Shown here: in pieces, positions 55,484 through 64,000 of the stretch
How positions within the stretch are numbered: position 1 is the stretch's first letter
Layout: each line of letters opens with the position of its first letter
DNA from: Flabesymbios commensalis
Lineage: Eukaryota; Annelida; Polychaeta; Terebellida; Flabelligeridae
Reading direction: 5' to 3'
NCBI GenBank assembly: GCA_964017125.1
Contig: OZ024916.1
Coordinates: 2,918,817-2,982,816 of the forward strand
DNA length: 64,000 nucleotides
Position numbers and translations under genes: made by a program
The notes under the pieces: model-generated
What the model saw: the letters and a program-made list of their open reading frames with translations, nothing else
Database searches by the model: none
What the model was told of the DNA's origin: nothing

Positions 55484-55862
55484 CTGAGTCGTGAGTATTC
55501 AATTATAATTATTTACAGCTAATAAAATGTTAAAAGAGGTTTATTCATCATATATTTATAATATATATATAATACATACAATATGTAAATATATATACAT
55601 GGTGACGATTAGAATAGGTAAAATTTGATATGTATATTTCATAGATAGGCCTACTATCCAAATACTATTTTTCTGAGTCGTGAGTATTCAATTATAATTA
55701 TTTACAGCTGGTAAAATGTTAAAAGAGGTTTATTCAGCATATATTTATAATATATATATAATACATACAATATGTAAATATATATACATGGTGACGATTA
55801 GAAAAGGTAAAATTTGATATGTATATTTGATAGATAGGCCTACTATCCAAATACTATTTTTG
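55484..55862 (+). repeat. Tandem duplication, two 189-bp units
   Basis: Both units start CTGAGTCGTGAGTATTCAAT and end CTACTATCCAAATACTATTT. I count about five differences, so the duplication is fairly young. Confidence 0.93.
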
Positions 55863-56535
55863 TGCGACGGAATATGCGTACCATGAAATGTAATAATGAC
55901 AAATATAGTTATATAAGATAACACATATACAAGTCAAATCGCTATTTTTCTGGCTGTTAAGGGTTTTCGGTGACGTCGTTATTTTGATGATGGAAGTAAT
56001 TTACTTTGCTGCATAAAATACAATTAATAAACTCGATTTAAAAATTAGATTAGATTTTTCGCTGTTTCGCATAAATTAAATTGCTGACTGATTAACAAGA
56101 CGCCCAGGAAGTTAAAAAAAAAACTTTCTGTCAATCTTGAAAATTGAATGATTAGCTTTTTAGTGAGCGAAAATTAAATGATCATAAAGTAAGCCTGTAA
56201 TTAGCATGAGGGTCTAGATGTAGGGGGTACACTTAGATGATCAATTAAAATGCTAAAAGCAATCACTGCGCCCCTCCCCTTGTGACCCCCACGAGTCCTG
56301 AGAACAAAAGGGCTTAATTCACCCCCCATCAGACCACGTGATCACATAGTGACATAAGTAAATCATCCCCGCATCTAAATATTTGCCGCCCCACCCGTGT
56401 GATTGTGTGGACAAGTCGGGGGGGGGGGGGGGAGACGATTAAAAAAATAACACGCGGGTGATAAGTGGCCAGTTGGTCATAACCTGATATACTTCCTGGA
56501 TTTTGAGTCTTTACTCTCTGGAGTCTATAATTTAA
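55863..56535. other. No gene recognised
   Basis: AT-rich with a G run near 56418 and GC-richer sequence at 56270-56440. Confidence 0.4.
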
Positions 56536-56543
56536 CACATTAA

Positions 56544-56769
56544 CCCTTGTCCTGCTAAGTTAATTTATTTAAATTTTCACCCACTTGAAGTTGTGCCTCG
56601 CTACCGCGATCCACAACTTCAAGTGGCTGAAAATTACTCAGATTTGTGAAATTTTAGCACACATATTTGCAAATCTTGTTGTTTTGACACACACTCCATT
56701 CCCAATATCAGTGATTTAATCGGCTGATGAAACAGATGAACGACAAAAGTTGTAATCAGCAGGGTAAGG
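56544..56769. mobile_element. Family C2 miniature element, complete
   Basis: Reference copy for family C2 (226 bp). TTAA (56540-56543) then CCCTTGTCCTGCT; right end AGCAGGGTAAGG then TTAC. The hairpin CCCACTTGAAGTTGTG / CCACAACTTCAAGTGG around CCTCGCTACCGCGA is shared with family C, but the body is different (CATATTTGCAAATCTTG, CCATTCCCAATATCAGTGAT). Confidence 0.83.
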
Positions 56770-56889
56770 TTACCAAATGATTTCCATACATTTTATTGTT
56801 TTGAGGCACATAATACGGTCAGTATTCTGCCCTTTCTTGTTATTGATTCGTGGTATTTTGTAAGTACAGTTTCAGTACTGTGTGATTAG

Positions 56890-57103
56890 CCCTTACAACG
56901 CTAAAATATTTTTTATAATCTATGGAGACCAGAGACTTTTTTCAATTTGAGAACACTATAAATGTCTTAGTTAGCTGTTTCCGGTTCATTTGAATACCTT
57001 AGTTGAGTATGCGGCCATCAGGAGTATTTTAATTCTTTTAGTGCGGGGACCGTCTTTAGACGTCAGAATCTGACGTCTAAAGACGGTACCCGCACTGAAA
57101 GGG
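56890..57103 (+). mobile_element. Family B element
   Basis: Flank TTAG then CCCTTACAACGCTAAAATA, body with TTCATTTGAATACC, palindrome TTTAGACGTCAGAATCTGAC, right end CGCACTGAAAGGG then TTAT. Flanks look like a decayed TTAA pair. Confidence 0.82.
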
Positions 57104-57107
57104 TTAT

Positions 57108-57450
57108 TATGTATCGATCTATTTTATTTTATTATTTACCAGAATTTTACCTGTTTGTAGGCTACTCAATGACAAATAAATACATGTTGAATTAAATTTG
57201 TTTTATATTTATAATATAATAATGAATTATTCGTACATTGCTTATAGTAATGATTTATTCGTACATTGGCCAGTACGCTAGCGACCTAAAAGCGTCTTAG
57301 TACGGGTATCCATCTAAAAAATTGTGTGTTTTTTATATTACGTCCTAATAAATACATCTGAGTCTGAATAGAGCATCAGGTCATATCACGCGATATTTCA
57401 CGCATGGTACTATCTTATTTTTTAATATAGAGAGCAAATGTGAGCCTGAT
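57108..57450. other. AT-rich, no feature recognised
   Basis: TTATTCGTACATTG occurs twice (57228, 57252). Confidence 0.4.
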
Positions 57451-57557
57451 ATACCAGTAAGCATTTGGTCAGTGTAGGCATATTGTTGAGGCAGCCTCGC
57501 AGACGTTGGGTCAACGTTAGACCAGCATTATATCAATGCATCATGTTTGCTGCTATA
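57451..57557. mobile_element. Family A element, decayed
   Basis: ACCAGTAAGCATTTGGTCAG, GCAGCCTCGCAGACGTTGGG, end ATGCATCATGTTTGCTG. Confidence 0.65.
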
Positions 57558-57605
57558 CTTCCTGCATCTATTATAGTTATGTACTCACTAGAGTCTATTA
57601 TTTAA

Positions 57606-57958
57606 CCCTTGCAGTGCTGGAGGTATTTTATGTTTTTATTTTAGTTAAAAAAGGATTATTTATTCAATTTGAAATCTCCAAAACTCATAATTAAAAACAA
57701 TATTTATTGAATTCTTTTTGTGTTTCTGTTAACGTAATTCCCACCCTATAAGGAATTAATATCTTCCAATTTTAAAATTGTGAAATATAAACTCATACAG
57801 CGCGGGGATAGTGTACATATTTATAATGACCGTAGACCTATAACATAGGTATTCAAATGAAGGCGAAAGAGCTATAATTAAGACATTTATATTGATTTTG
57901 AATTAAAAAAAACTTCGATCTCCATGGTTCATACAAAAATATTTCAGCGCTTTCAGGG
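57606..57958. mobile_element. Long family B variant, TTAA on both sides
   Basis: 353 bp between TTAA at 57602-57605 and 57959-57962. The left end CCCTTGCAGTGCTGG continues into a variant body (CAATTTGAAATCTCCAAAA). The right half is reversed B body (CTATAACATAGGTATTCAAA) ending CAGCGCTTTCAGGG. The GACGTC palindrome is absent. Confidence 0.75.
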
Positions 57959-58292
57959 TTAAATGTCAGATGTTAAGCAAGAGTTCTAGGCCTAATGTCT
58001 AGCGAAAGCTTGAAACATTGTGAGTTCAATGGGTTTTATTATTTCACTTTATTGGTTAATCGTCTGATCATTCTAACACATTATGGCTAACACCAGTGTA
58101 AATAATATACAAATAGAAAAACAACATTATATCTGGTTTAGAGGATTATCACTAAATCTGGATTGTTTGTGAAATCCTGAGTGAGAAAAGCCTGTTAATC
58201 TACACGGGAATTGAAGGGCTACTCCAAATATCAGATAAGCCTAATAAAACTCTAGGATTTAGGATGTGTCCTTTAAGAGTTCTTTTTAAGTC

Positions 58293-58580
58293 TTAAACCG
58301 CTAAATTAAATAATTAATTTTTTACCCACTTTAAGTTGTGTCTCACTACCGCGACCCACAACTTCGAATGAGTGAAAATATATTTGTTCAGTTTAAGGTC
58401 GCTATTTTTTCTTATAAATTAAGGGAATTATTTTTCTGTAGTTCAGAACTGAGAATGGCATCAAGTGACGAGAAATAAAAATTTGAGCAAACAGACAGTT
58501 TAGCAAAACAAGAATTAGATTGTCCCGTGGATCGCGGTAGCGAGACACAACTTCACGTGGTTGAAAATTCAAATAAATAA
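58293..58580. mobile_element. Family C2 remnants, two hairpin copies
   Basis: First hairpin ACCCACTTTAAGTTGTG / CACAACTTCGAATGAGT at 58328-58375. A second half in reverse, GGATCGCGGTAGCGAGACAC, lies at 58529. Probably two overlapping insertions. Confidence 0.6.
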
Positions 58581-58857
58581 TCTCAGCGATCCACAAATGA
58601 ATTAACACAGCGGGATAATGGCCAAAATCTAGTATGCTTTAGCAAACGTCAATGCAGTTTGTTGTGGCAATATAGGTCAAACTATAAATTATGAATTAGG
58701 CTAAATATAACAGCTTGATATATTGACCCTATATGCTGTGAAAATATATTGGGTAATCGGAACAAAGTTTTTGTCAACTGTACAAATCAGGGTTGGGATC
58801 GATTACAATCAGTCCTTACGATTATAGATCATTTTATAACCTAAAACCAACATAACT

Positions 58858-58922
58858 TGGTTGGCATCAGTCAATCGAATTGGGGGATTTAATTACAATT
58901 GACTGTCTGATGCCAATCAAAT
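58858..58922. repeat. Imperfect hairpin
   Basis: GGTTGGCATCAGTCAATCGA and CAATTGACTGTCTGATGCCA pair with a few mismatches. Confidence 0.6.
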
Positions 58923-58929
58923 TATGCTG

Positions 58930-60260
58930 GATGTTGAGTAGATATTGTGCAGGTCCATAATTTGCATAATAAACAGCGATGAGTTCAAAATACAGCAACT
59001 ATGGCCTAGATTTTGTTGCAATCTCTGTCAAGAGTGAAATCCCAGTTTAATTATGTGGGGATGTACCTCACTGTTGTATATATGTATATGTGTATGTATG
59101 TGTTGTTTCATTCGATCGGTAAAATAGCTAATTCATGGCTAACAAGCACCGATCAAAATTAAAATTGTTTAATTTGATACAAATCCTTCTCTGGGAAATG
59201 CATGATCCGCTGTTTGGATTCGAACCAGAGATTTCTCGCCCAGCAGGTGCTGGATTCCCTGTCACAGTAATCTGTGTTCAATCCATATATCAGATTATAA
59301 GTTTGTAGGTCTACTACTTGATCTGTGTCACAGTGTCATACCAAGTGTCAAAATGTAAAGCACTGAAAACTGCATACATATATTTTGATTGCATATCTAC
59401 ATAGATAACTAAATAAATAAGTGGTGTTAAATAACTTTTTTATTTTGTATTTTGTAAGTATTTTATTTATTTCAAGAGTTTACTTCTGATCTAATTTGGT
59501 TATTTATTCAGACATCATTTATAGCTCACATTCAGTTAGTTAATTATAATTGTTAAAAATATAAAATATTTCATGAACGTTTTCAGCAGTATTAGGTAAC
59601 ACACTCTGCTTTAGTAAATAATAAATCGCCTTACAAACTCTTGAAATGCATATGTTTTATATCTAGGTCTATGTATATTATATTGTACTTAGACCTTAGG
59701 TGGGTAATTAATTAACATTTTTGGCTCATTATAAACAAACCCATATTATGTTTATTTTATATCTGTAGACTGTTTATTTTCTTCTATATCTAGCGCACGG
59801 AGTTTATCGTGTATACTATAGCATAGACAGACAGACATACACATATATACTATAACACATTTAGGGTTATTTTTTACATTATATAGATCCATAGTAATCT
59901 TATTATGCTCTTATATATCTAGCAGATAGAGGGTTAATTATGTACACCTTAGATCAGAAAGTGTTATTTTCGACAGAGATTTTAATTTCCGTCTATATCA
60001 AGCATACAGAGGGTCAATCATATAGATTTTAGTCCATATAGGATTAGTTCTGACAGCGATCCATGGCGATCTTGACCAGGATTGCAGGAATCCCTGCCGG
60101 CTTCTGCGATCAAGAGCTCACTATGGATGGGAATTACATGTTTATAATCCCACTAATCGTACAAGTAGAGGATCTCAAGCTAACAAAGCCTGTGTAAACC
60201 TCCTATACTGACCAATTAATATCTGAATTAAAACGGTGTGCCAACACTTTAAGTACGAAA
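58930..60260. other. AT-rich, no gene recognised
   Basis: Only the tRNA-like relic near 59240 stands out. Loose TATATCTAGC phrases recur at 59670-59930. Confidence 0.4.
59200..59280 (-). other. tRNA-like relic with a perfect B box
   Basis: On the minus strand, GGTTCGAATCC matches the pol III B box exactly and lies in a tRNA-like 3' half. The A-box half is not convincing and no cloverleaf closes. Probably an old SINE or tRNA pseudogene. Confidence 0.35.
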
Positions 60261-60271
60261 ACCTTATTTAA

Positions 60272-60657
60272 CCCTTCCAGACTCTGACGTATAGTGATGT
60301 CAGATTCCGACGATTAACCCTTCAACCGCCAAATTATTCAATTTTAATTTTAACCCACTTAATGGTGTGTCTCGCTGGCGCGATCCACAACTTCAAATGA
60401 GTGAAAATTATTCAGATTTGACAAAATGGAGGTCAACTTTTTTTCAAATCTTGCTGGTTGATGTCACATTTTATCTTTGACATATTTAAGATGTGGTACT
60501 CAATAAAAAATGAAAACCCGAATATATGCGGCACCGGCAGTTAAAGGGTCAATGTCAATCCCCGCACTGAAAGGGTTAAAAAATTATAATGACCGTGGAC
60601 CCATGACAGGTACTGTAATAAAGCAGAAAGAGCTAATTAAGACATGTATGATGATTT
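60272..60657. mobile_element. Family B element interrupted by family C
   Basis: TTAA (60268-60271), then CCCTTCCAGACTCTGACG and half of the B palindrome, then a C element at 60318-60548, then the rest (CAATCCCCGCACTGAAAGGG) and a shortened B body, cut at about 60657 by repeat N. Confidence 0.8.
60318..60548. mobile_element. Family C miniature element, inserted in family B
   Basis: 231 bp: CCCTTCAACCGCC at the left, GGCAGTTAAAGGG at the right, flanked by TTAA (60314-60317) and TCAA (60549-60552). Internal hairpin with GTGTCTCGCTGGCGCGATCC in the middle. Its host B element reads normally across the site once C is ignored. Confidence 0.85.
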
Positions 60658-60658
60658 G

Positions 60659-60840
60659 TTAGCTTATTGCATACTCCAGCTACTGTAGCATAATTATGCA
60701 CTTGTATATATTTTAGGTTTCTACGCTTTCCAGAGTGTCTTTTTTGCTACTATATATAATTTGTTTGTTATACATAGTACATTTAGCTATTTTATTTCTG
60801 GTTTTGGTGCGGGAAACAAAATGATAGACCCCCATCCATG
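60659..60840 (+). repeat. Interspersed repeat family N, copy 1
   Basis: Related to the window-end copy. It begins where a family B element is cut short, with a CCAGCTACTGTAGCATAATT phrase, and ends near ATGATAGACCCCCATCCATG. Class unknown. Confidence 0.7.
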
Positions 60841-61384
60841 TTATCTTGGCAATGCCTTTTAATCTTATTTTAAGTTGTAGTCCTTTATATTATCGTAATA
60901 ACCAGTTTTTTTATGGCAATGCAAGTTAACATGATTTAAGTTATGTATGTCATACCATGTATATTATCATATGATTTTAACAAATTACCAATCTTGTATA
61001 TACATGTACATATATCTCTCTTATTTCTATGACAAATAAATCTGGATTGACTTTCTTTCTGTCAAAAAATATCTGTCTGTTTGTTTAAACCAATGTAAAT
61101 TTTAAAGAAGCAGAGTAGAAGCTATGAATGTTAAAAAATGGTATGTATACTTAGTATATAATATTTAACTACATTGATTATTGATAGTCATCATGTGATT
61201 TTTTTAATTTTTTTCAGATTATTTAAGAAATATGTGTGGGCTCATTGTACATGAAGACCCAGGGTTAAATTAATCAGTTTAAGCTGAGAAAACTTGTCAA
61301 TTACTCTCAGTAACCTGTGAACTAGCTACGTCAGCCTAGGTGTCACTCATGCTAACATAACGCCAGCTCGTATTCAATTCAATT
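60841..61384. other. AT-rich, no feature recognised
   Basis: No frame or repeat of note. Confidence 0.4.
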
Positions 61385-61545
61385 TTCAAATAAATTAAAT
61401 TCAGTTTATTCAGTGTAATAAGAAATGAGTGTTTAAACATCAAGATTTGCAAATGTTTGATCTCAAAATAAACAAATATGAGTATTTTTACCCACTTGTG
61501 GGGGTCGCGATAGCGACACGCAACTTCAAGGGGTTGAGAATGTAA
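61385..61545 (-). mobile_element. Family C2 remnant
   Basis: AATGAGTGTTTAAACATCAA, GCAAATGTTTGATCTCAAAA, then a decayed hairpin (GGTCGCGATAGCGACACGC). Confidence 0.65.
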
Positions 61546-61689
61546 ATAGGATAACTTAGCGCGTGCGACACTAACGTGTGTGTTTTCATTCTGATCCCCA
61601 ATCCATTGTGCAACGTGTGAATTATCACAAATAATGAGTATTGTTGACACTAAGGACGTATCAGCTCATCGCCCGTTTAGAACATTTTA

Positions 61690-61932
61690 CCCTTTAAGCC
61701 CTCACGATGCATTAAAGCATCATTTTAAAGCCCTGAAAACACACTTAATTTCCTACAACTAGGGGTTTTAGAATGAAAATTTCCATGAATGTTGTTTACC
61801 AATACATGTCAATTTTCATTAATTTTTCAACCACTTTGATTCATCTTCGTCCACTACAAGTCGAGAGCTGCGGCAGCAATTCGCTGCTTGTAGTGGATGA
61901 AGATGACAATGGTAAATTGAGGCTTGAAAGGG
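61690..61932 (+). mobile_element. Family G miniature element, complete
   Basis: Reference copy for family G (243 bp). Left CCCTTTAAGCCCTCACG, right GGCTTGAAAGGG then TTAA (61933-61936). Body CACGATGCATTAAAGCATCA, then a hairpin with arms ATCTTCGTCCACTACAAG / CTTGTAGTGGATGAAGAT and loop-side TCGAGAGCTGCGGCAGCAAT. Confidence 0.83.
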
Positions 61933-61971
61933 TTAAAATACACAATTCCATGGCTTATTGTGTATAATTAA

Positions 61972-62626
61972 CCCTTACAGCGCTAAAATGTTTTTATATA
62001 AACTATGGAGTCCAAAGGTTTTTTTTAATTTGAAATCATCAAAAAATGTCTTACTCAGCTCTTTCTGCTTCTTTTAAATACCTATTTTATGGGTCTACGG
62101 CCATTATAAATATCTTGATCTTTCAGTGCGGTGAACGACTCCAGTCGTCATAATCTGACGTCAGATTATGACGACTACAGTCGATCCCCGCGCTGTAAGT
62201 GCTACAGCGCTCAAATAAATCATGGAGACCAAAGGGTTTTTTTCAATTTGAAATCAGCATTAATGTCTTTGTCACCTCTTTCTGCTTCATTTGAATACCT
62301 ATTTTATGCGTCTACGGCCATTATAAATATTTTACTCTTTCAGTGCGGGGACCGACTTTAGTCGTCATAATCTGACGACAGATTATGACGACTACAGTCG
62401 ATCCCCGCGCTGTAAGTTTTACAGCGCTCAAATGTTTTAAATAAATCATGGAGACCAAAGGGGTTTTTTCAATTTGAAATCAGCATTAATGTCTTTGTCA
62501 CCTCTTTCCGCTTCATTTGAATACCTATGTTATGGGTCTACGGCCATTATAAATATTTTACTCTTTCAGAGCGGTGATCGACTTTAGTCGTCAGAATCCG
62601 ACGTCTACAGACGTCAGATTCTGAAG
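61972..62626 (+). mobile_element. Array of three tandem family B elements
   Basis: TTAA (61968-61971), then three head-to-tail copies of about 220-230 bp starting near 61972, 62208 and 62425. Each has a CATGGAGACCAAAGG-like body and a palindrome. Copies 1 and 2 carry the TCGTCATAATCTGACG / ATTATGACGAC version in both arms. Copy 3 keeps GACGTC blocks and is cut off. Confidence 0.82.
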
Positions 62627-62665
62627 GTTAATGTTGGTTAAGGTTAATGTTGGGCTACCTTCGTG
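62627..62665. mobile_element. Family A left fragment
   Basis: AATGTTGGTTAAGGTTAATG then TTGGGCTACCTTCGTG, joined to the third tandem B copy. Confidence 0.45.
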
Positions 62666-62769
62666 TATGACATAGAAACAATGTAGTAGTGTGCCATCAA
62701 TAATTTTTGAGAGACCGCAATAATCTACAATATACAGTTCCACATCGTGGGACAGACATTTGTAATTTG

Positions 62770-62850
62770 TCCATATAATATGTTTTTATTTTAGAGAGAA
62801 AAGGGTCATTTATTCAATTTGAAATCTCCAAAATTAAAAACAATATTTAT
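62770..62850 (+). mobile_element. Family B-variant fragment
   Basis: ATTTATTCAATTTGAAATCT and AAAAACAATATTTATTGAAT match the variant body at 57640-57715. Confidence 0.65.
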
Positions 62851-63160
62851 TGAATTCATAAATGTAAATGTATACAGCCTTTTTTTAAATGATATTTTAT
62901 TTTATATAACTATGTGTTTGTAATATGACTATAGTTTACGATTTAGCACATGTAAATGTATGTGATTCTGCCGATACAATGTTAATTGTTGCGCAAATGA
63001 AATTATTTGACTCTGATTTGATTTGATAATGTAGAAGCGTGTCAATTGAACACCTTATTTATTAATCAAAAGTTAAGATGGTCTGTATATGGGTACGTTC
63101 TGTATATTGTCGTTTTCTAAAGTTAGGGTGATGGGTTCGAGTATTCCTCATTATAATAAT
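62851..63160. other. AT-rich, no feature recognised
   Basis: No frame or repeat of note. Confidence 0.4.
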
Positions 63161-63164
63161 TAAC

Positions 63165-63310
63165 CCTTCAACCTCTAAGTTATCTTAATTACATTTCCAT
63201 TCACTTGAACTTCAAGTGACTGACAAGTACTGTTATTCGTTTAATTTGATATCAAATATTTGCAAATCTTGATGTTAAATACTCATTTCATTCACGAAAT
63301 GCCATATTGA
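63165..63310 (+). mobile_element. Family C2 element with shrunken hairpin
   Basis: TTAACCCTTCAACCTCTAAG, then TTCACTTGAACTTCAAGTGA (the loop is gone, leaving arms back to back), then ATTTGCAAATCTTGATG. Confidence 0.7.
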
Positions 63311-63384
63311 TTGTACTTGCATGATAAAATGTTTATTTAAAAAAAATGCCATATAATTTTTAACATTGTCCTAATCAGAGTTGG

Positions 63385-63530
63385 GGTCAATTCCGGAATT
63401 GAATGGGAATTGAGCTCAATTCCTGACTCAATTCCAGGAATTGGACTAGGAGTTGGAATTGAAAAAAAGGAACTGGAATTGAATTGGAATTGACAAAAAA
63501 TGCTCGGAATTGATAAAGGAATTGACTTTT
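63385..63530 (+). repeat. Degenerate GGAATTG repeat
   Basis: Over fifteen GGAATTG / CAATTCC words, in both orientations, from GGGTCAATTCCGGAATTGAA onward. Confidence 0.85.
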
Positions 63531-63630
63531 TCTATCCATGTTTATTTTTTAAACGCTATTAAACGCATGAGTGATCATCACTTTTGTCATTGCAGTAGAA
63601 TTTTACCTGATCTATGTTGATTGATATGTG

Positions 63631-63878
<248 letters not shown>

Positions 63879-64000
63879 TACTGTAGTATAATTATGCACT
63901 TGTATATATTTTAGGTTTCTACGCTTTAGCATGCTATACATAATAGCTATTTCATATCTGGTTTTGGTGCGGTAAACAACATGATAGACCCCTACGTTAT
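63879..64000 (+). repeat. Interspersed repeat family N, copy 2
   Basis: Shares CTGTAGTATAATTATGCACT, TTTTAGGTTTCTACGCTTT and CTGGTTTTGGTGCGG with the copy at 60659-60840. It runs off the window end. Confidence 0.75.

Overview
The window is animal nuclear DNA. It is AT-rich and mostly non-coding, dense in short interspersed repeats, tRNA-derived SINEs, microsatellites and poly-C/poly-G runs, with one clear protein gene. That gene is an intronless SoxB1-class HMG-box transcription factor (Sox1/2/3 type) on the minus strand at 42254-43609. The SoxB1 signature motifs and the repeat mix point to an invertebrate bilaterian; a marine deuterostome such as a hemichordate would fit, but the sequence alone does not prove it. 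There are no bacterial-type operons, CRISPR arrays, rRNA genes or convincing functional tRNA genes.

Layout. From 1 to 12 kb: minisatellites (54, 22, 52-56 and 40 bp units), a 490-bp tetranucleotide array, two tRNA-SINE families, a small tandem array of hairpin elements, and a 5'-truncated L2/CR1-like LINE with a (TTCA)n tail. From 12 to 38 kb: an almost gene-free field of miniature inverted-repeat elements, including a 649-bp near-perfect foldback, tandem element clusters and several nested insertions. One GC-rich candidate exon lies near 26.4 kb. From 38 to 45 kb: the SoxB1 locus, with a cluster of TGACGTCA (CRE-like) sites and GTACAC repeats on its 3' side and a GC-rich, CCAAT-containing upstream region. 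From 45 to 64 kb: AT-rich sequence with more miniature elements, an array of three tandem copies at 62 kb, a (TAA)n microsatellite and duplicated segments.

The most striking content is the set of hairpin-bearing miniature transposons. The letters are my own labels. Families B, C, C2, D and G share short terminal inverted repeats starting CCCTT (ending AAGGG) and sit in TTAA target sites, the known signature of piggyBac-type elements. Each family carries a different internal near-perfect hairpin. Several are inserted into each other exactly at TTAA. Family A (about 45 whole or partial copies, ends CCCAGCAAACAC) and family E are palindromic elements of other or unknown origin. In A, B and E the two hairpin arms differ between copies but keep matching each other, so the arms change together. 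No transposase gene is visible here, so all of these would depend on enzymes encoded elsewhere.

The SoxB1 gene sits in a gene desert, as developmental regulators often do. A few unique GC-rich patches in the desert are candidate enhancers; this is inference, not shown by the sequence.
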